64,000 bases of DNA, taken from the NCBI RefSeq assembly GCF_964199755.1, contig NC_133903.1:51761239-51825238 (forward strand), written 5' to 3'. Each line of letters begins with the position of its first letter. Position 1 is the first letter of the stretch. Below the pieces are notes generated by a model. That model did not search any database, had not been told where the DNA came from, and was given only the letters and a program-made list of their open reading frames with translations. Source of the stretch: Larus michahellis (taxonomy: Eukaryota > Chordata > Aves > Charadriiformes > Laridae). Positions 61,501 through 64,000 of the stretch are shown here, in pieces. Made by a program: the position numbers and the translations under genes.

Positions 61501-63833
61501 TCAGAAATTTTACTATGACACAATGATGTTTCTCCCACTACTAGAGCAGGAGGCTGGAATCAGCTTTGAGACAGATGTTATCGGTGTGAAAAATTACTGG
61601 AGACAATGAATTGCTCAGCTAGAAAAGTAAAATCACGTCAACCCTTCCCTTCTACTTTTCCTGGTTGTGACCCTCTTAGCTTCTGTGTCCCGTTCTACCC
61701 AATATATTCTGAGTACTCCAAGATTGAAGTCTAGGTACTTACAGCATTCAGTGAAGCTAACGACAGAACAAAACTGAAGTAGTCACTACTGTACACATCT
61801 CTGTTCTTCATAAATTTCAAGTTTTCATCTCTCACCATCTGCAAAAGAAAATTTTTTTTGCCTTCTTTTTAAAATGTCGTCAAAGTATATTTCTCTAACT
61901 AAAGTTGCACCTTTTATGTAAATACGTGCGGTGTTTAAAAACCAGTGTCAGACCTATTCTGCTCACACTCTGAATCACTACTTCAGTGGAGCAGAAAATA
62001 CATATAGGAGACTTAGAAGTGTTGTATAAACCAGTGATTTTCTTCCAAGGATATTACAAAACACAAGACAACAGATGAGAGACTTAATCATTGTGTCATT
62101 AAGGGAAAAGAAAAAGGAAGAAGCTGCCGATAAGTTCTATTTTTTGCTTGCTTTTAATAAAGAAGCGAAGAGAACATCCTTCAAACCTGAAAGGCATGCT
62201 TAGCAAATTTACATGTACGGAGCAAGGAGCCACAGTGTAATTACAAGCTTCGGCCACAATAATGTACTTAAATGCCAAACCTCTCTTTTTTTCAAATGAG
62301 ATTTTGCTGAAAGACACTCAATAAATTTGAGCCAAGTTCTTTTTACTGTAATAATACAACCCTGGATACAAGAAGACCTAAAGTGATTATTAATGCCCTG
62401 ATACAGCCCATGCAGAGGGCTATACAGAGCCTGCACAGTTTATTCTGACCATATGTGCCGTAGGCTCTCCTGCACCTGTGCACATCAGCCGGATGGTGTG
62501 TGTTCAGAAGGCCAAATACATACAAGACTGTATCCTCTCCTTTACAGATCTAGAGCTGTGGGCCTACAGACTGAGACCTTCCTCTTATGACAGCTACCCG
62601 ATACCCAGGTTCTACTGTCCTCTCACTGCTCTGCCAATGCCATCACAGCTCCATTTTCACTCCTGACTTGCAAAGTTGCCTTCAACATCCTTGTTTTCCC
62701 CTTTTAGAACATATTCAACATCACATAAACTAACAGACATGAAGAGAATTGAAGCTAGTTTTGATTTCTCTTCTCCCCTTTTTCATTCTTGTGAACTCAA
62801 GAACTAGAGGATGACTGTAATTTGCCATCTTCTCCATTCTTCCTCAAGTCTACTTCAAATGAAGCATCTTCTCTGCTCTCATCTCTCTCTGCTTGCATGC
62901 TGACTGCTGCCATTACCTCATGTTTCACTAATTTGCCTGCAGTTTCTTCAAAGCAAAGAATGATGGGTCAAAATTCGTGAGAAGGGACAGCAAAACTTAC
63001 AACAGTGTACCACCAAGCAGCTTGTTAATAACGTTATGTCAGACTCCAGAACTATTTTCTAGCTTTGCTTTCAATAAGGGAATTGCTTCACGGCCACATT
63101 CAAAGTTACTGTGTTGCTCTTACTATGTGCTTAAATTTCCTCCAAGTAGGGTATAGTTGACACTTTGGGAGCGCTCTACCTGATATATCCGCACAGGCAT
63201 TTTCTCTACAAAAAGTCCCTTTTTTTCTCCTTTTCGAACCAGCTTGGTCAAGATGGAGAGGCGGTCACTGTTGGGCCTGTGGGGTCGAGGTGATGACTGG
63301 GGTGAAATTTCTGGTGAAGACGGGGCAGATCTGGAATATATACAAGCTCAAGGTGAATAATGAAACCCCGTGACAAATCTACAGTTCGAGTTTAAGATTA
63401 TATTGGCTGTACTGAGATTTTAAGGCAAATTTAGATGACAGTCTATATATTTCTTGAGGCTGCGGGCTGTCAAGTCAGCTTGAACTTCTTACTGCAATAG
63501 TGACAGCAGTATGGAAGGGGAAAATTTAAAAGCAATAAAAGACTATTCATTAAGCAGCTTAAAAAACAAACCAAAACAACAGAAGTTTTGTATACTCCTT
63601 TGTCAAATGGGAATTATTAATTTCTTAGTTCTGGAGATAGAGTATGGATGTCAACGTAAGAGAAACCTTTACAGACAGAAAAAGAACTTACAACGAGAGG
63701 TCCTCAGCTTCTTGACGCACAACACTCACTCGACTTTTCTTTGGTAAGACCGGAGAGTTCTGATCAGACACTCTCTGGTAAAACAGCATATAGGCATTCC
63801 AGTAGCGCCGACGCACATCGGGGTAAGGGTTAG
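49555..63833 (-). CDS. USP24: USP24, ubiquitin-specific protease 24, last 18 coding exons
   Basis: A large cytosolic deubiquitinase (about 2,600 residues in human); this is its C-terminal 600. Exons in transcript order: 63692-63833, 63180-63330, 61743-61838, 60990-61093, 60482-60595, 59630-59726, 58040-58156, 57293-57385 (or -57382), 56859-56961, 55605-55726, 54968-55081, 54618-54683, 54285-54351, 52117-52195, 51414-51489, 50237-50323, 49786-49896, 49555-49617. Phases join throughout. The first exon (NPYPDVRRRYWNAYMLFYQR) ends the USP catalytic fold; catalytic Cys and His lie beyond the right edge. The rest is the helical C-terminal region (VKHPYYPCMAKVSLQL, LMHHSNHVDSSRCYQC), ending SDLDDVDP like human. 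The exon ending at 54285 uses a GC donor. The 5' exons and promoter are outside the window. Confidence 0.96.
52196..54284 (-). other. USP24 GC-AG intron
   Basis: The upstream exon ends at 54285 and the intron begins GCAAGTAAG. Only this GC donor gives the correct frame (Gly-Leu-Ile-Ala-Leu-Met-His-His). The GT four bases further on would frameshift the next exon. The intron is about 2.1 kb, AT-rich, with no repeat recognised. Confidence 0.85.
56177..56515 (-). mobile_element. Diverged CR1 LINE in USP24 intron
   Basis: Minus-strand element with GGTTGGAAGGGACCTCAAGG, CACCCTGTCCAGCCGAATCT and AATCCACCACTTCGCTGGAG. It is more diverged than the other copies and of a different, probably older subfamily. 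It lacks clear terminal octamers. Confidence 0.75.
56667..56683. repeat. Poly-C run (17 C)
   Basis: A homopolymer of 17 C in a USP24 intron, which is poly-G on the transcribed strand. Its length may be inexact in any read or assembly. Confidence 0.9.
58157..59629 (-). other. USP24 intron, nothing further seen
   Basis: AT-rich intron between the exons at 59630-59726 and 58040-58156. I recognised no repeat family, RNA gene or extra exon. Confidence 0.6.
61839..63179 (-). other. USP24 intron, nothing further seen
   Basis: AT-rich intron between the exons at 63180-63330 and 61743-61838, with no recognised element or extra exon. Confidence 0.6.
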
Positions 63834-64000
63834 CTGATGGGAGAAAAGGCATTCGATGAAGGCCTTGAAGGTTTAGTACCCGTTTCATTCTTATAGGGAA
63901 GTGAAACTGGGTGTACAAGTAACACACACCGTGGCAGTATAAAGTATTTGTCAGACCAAAACATCAGTCTACGTTAGCAAGTAACAAAAACCTGAATTCT

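Noticed and set aside
1-64000. Endogenous retrovirus, LTR or DNA transposon copies
   Set aside because: No paired terminal repeats, reverse-transcriptase, gag, envelope or transposase-like frames were seen; recognisable mobile DNA is CR1 only.

Overview
This is vertebrate nuclear DNA, almost certainly from a bird. Compact split genes with GT-AG introns lie among many CR1 LINE fragments ending in ATTCTATG/ATTCTGTG repeats, which is typical of birds. I see no operons or other bacterial features. The gene order DHCR24(-), TMEM61(+), BSND(+), PCSK9(+), USP24(-) is that of human 1p32.3. The products were recognised by comparing exon translations with remembered mammalian proteins; no search was run.

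Layout. 1-8521: DHCR24 on the minus strand, eight of nine expected coding exons, with a CpG-rich promoter carrying three CCAAT boxes at 8.6-8.75 kb. 9-22.5 kb: intergenic DNA with CR1 copies and minisatellites, and a possible unannotated spliced transcript at 16.4-17.2 kb. 22.5-30.25 kb: a CpG island that may be a non-coding first exon, then the two coding exons of TMEM61. 31.6-35.07 kb: BSND (barttin), four exons. 36.78-37.03 kb: a near-perfect hairpin and a tRNA-Gly(CCC) gene. 38.5-45.3 kb: PCSK9, twelve exons joining into one open frame of 655 codons, preceded by an HNF1 site and a sterol regulatory element. 47.1-64 kb: the last 18 coding exons of USP24 on the minus strand, tail to tail with PCSK9.

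Functional links. DHCR24 (last steps of cholesterol synthesis) and PCSK9 (degradation of the LDL receptor) are both SREBP targets in mammals, and both promoters here carry fitting elements. TMEM61 and BSND look like tandem paralogues: two similar membrane segments followed by a cytosolic tail with PY-type motifs. The main points to check are the intact avian PCSK9 with its HNF1-SRE module and a minisatellite in its 5' region, the TMEM61/barttin similarity, a GC-AG intron in USP24, and the hairpin next to the tRNA gene.
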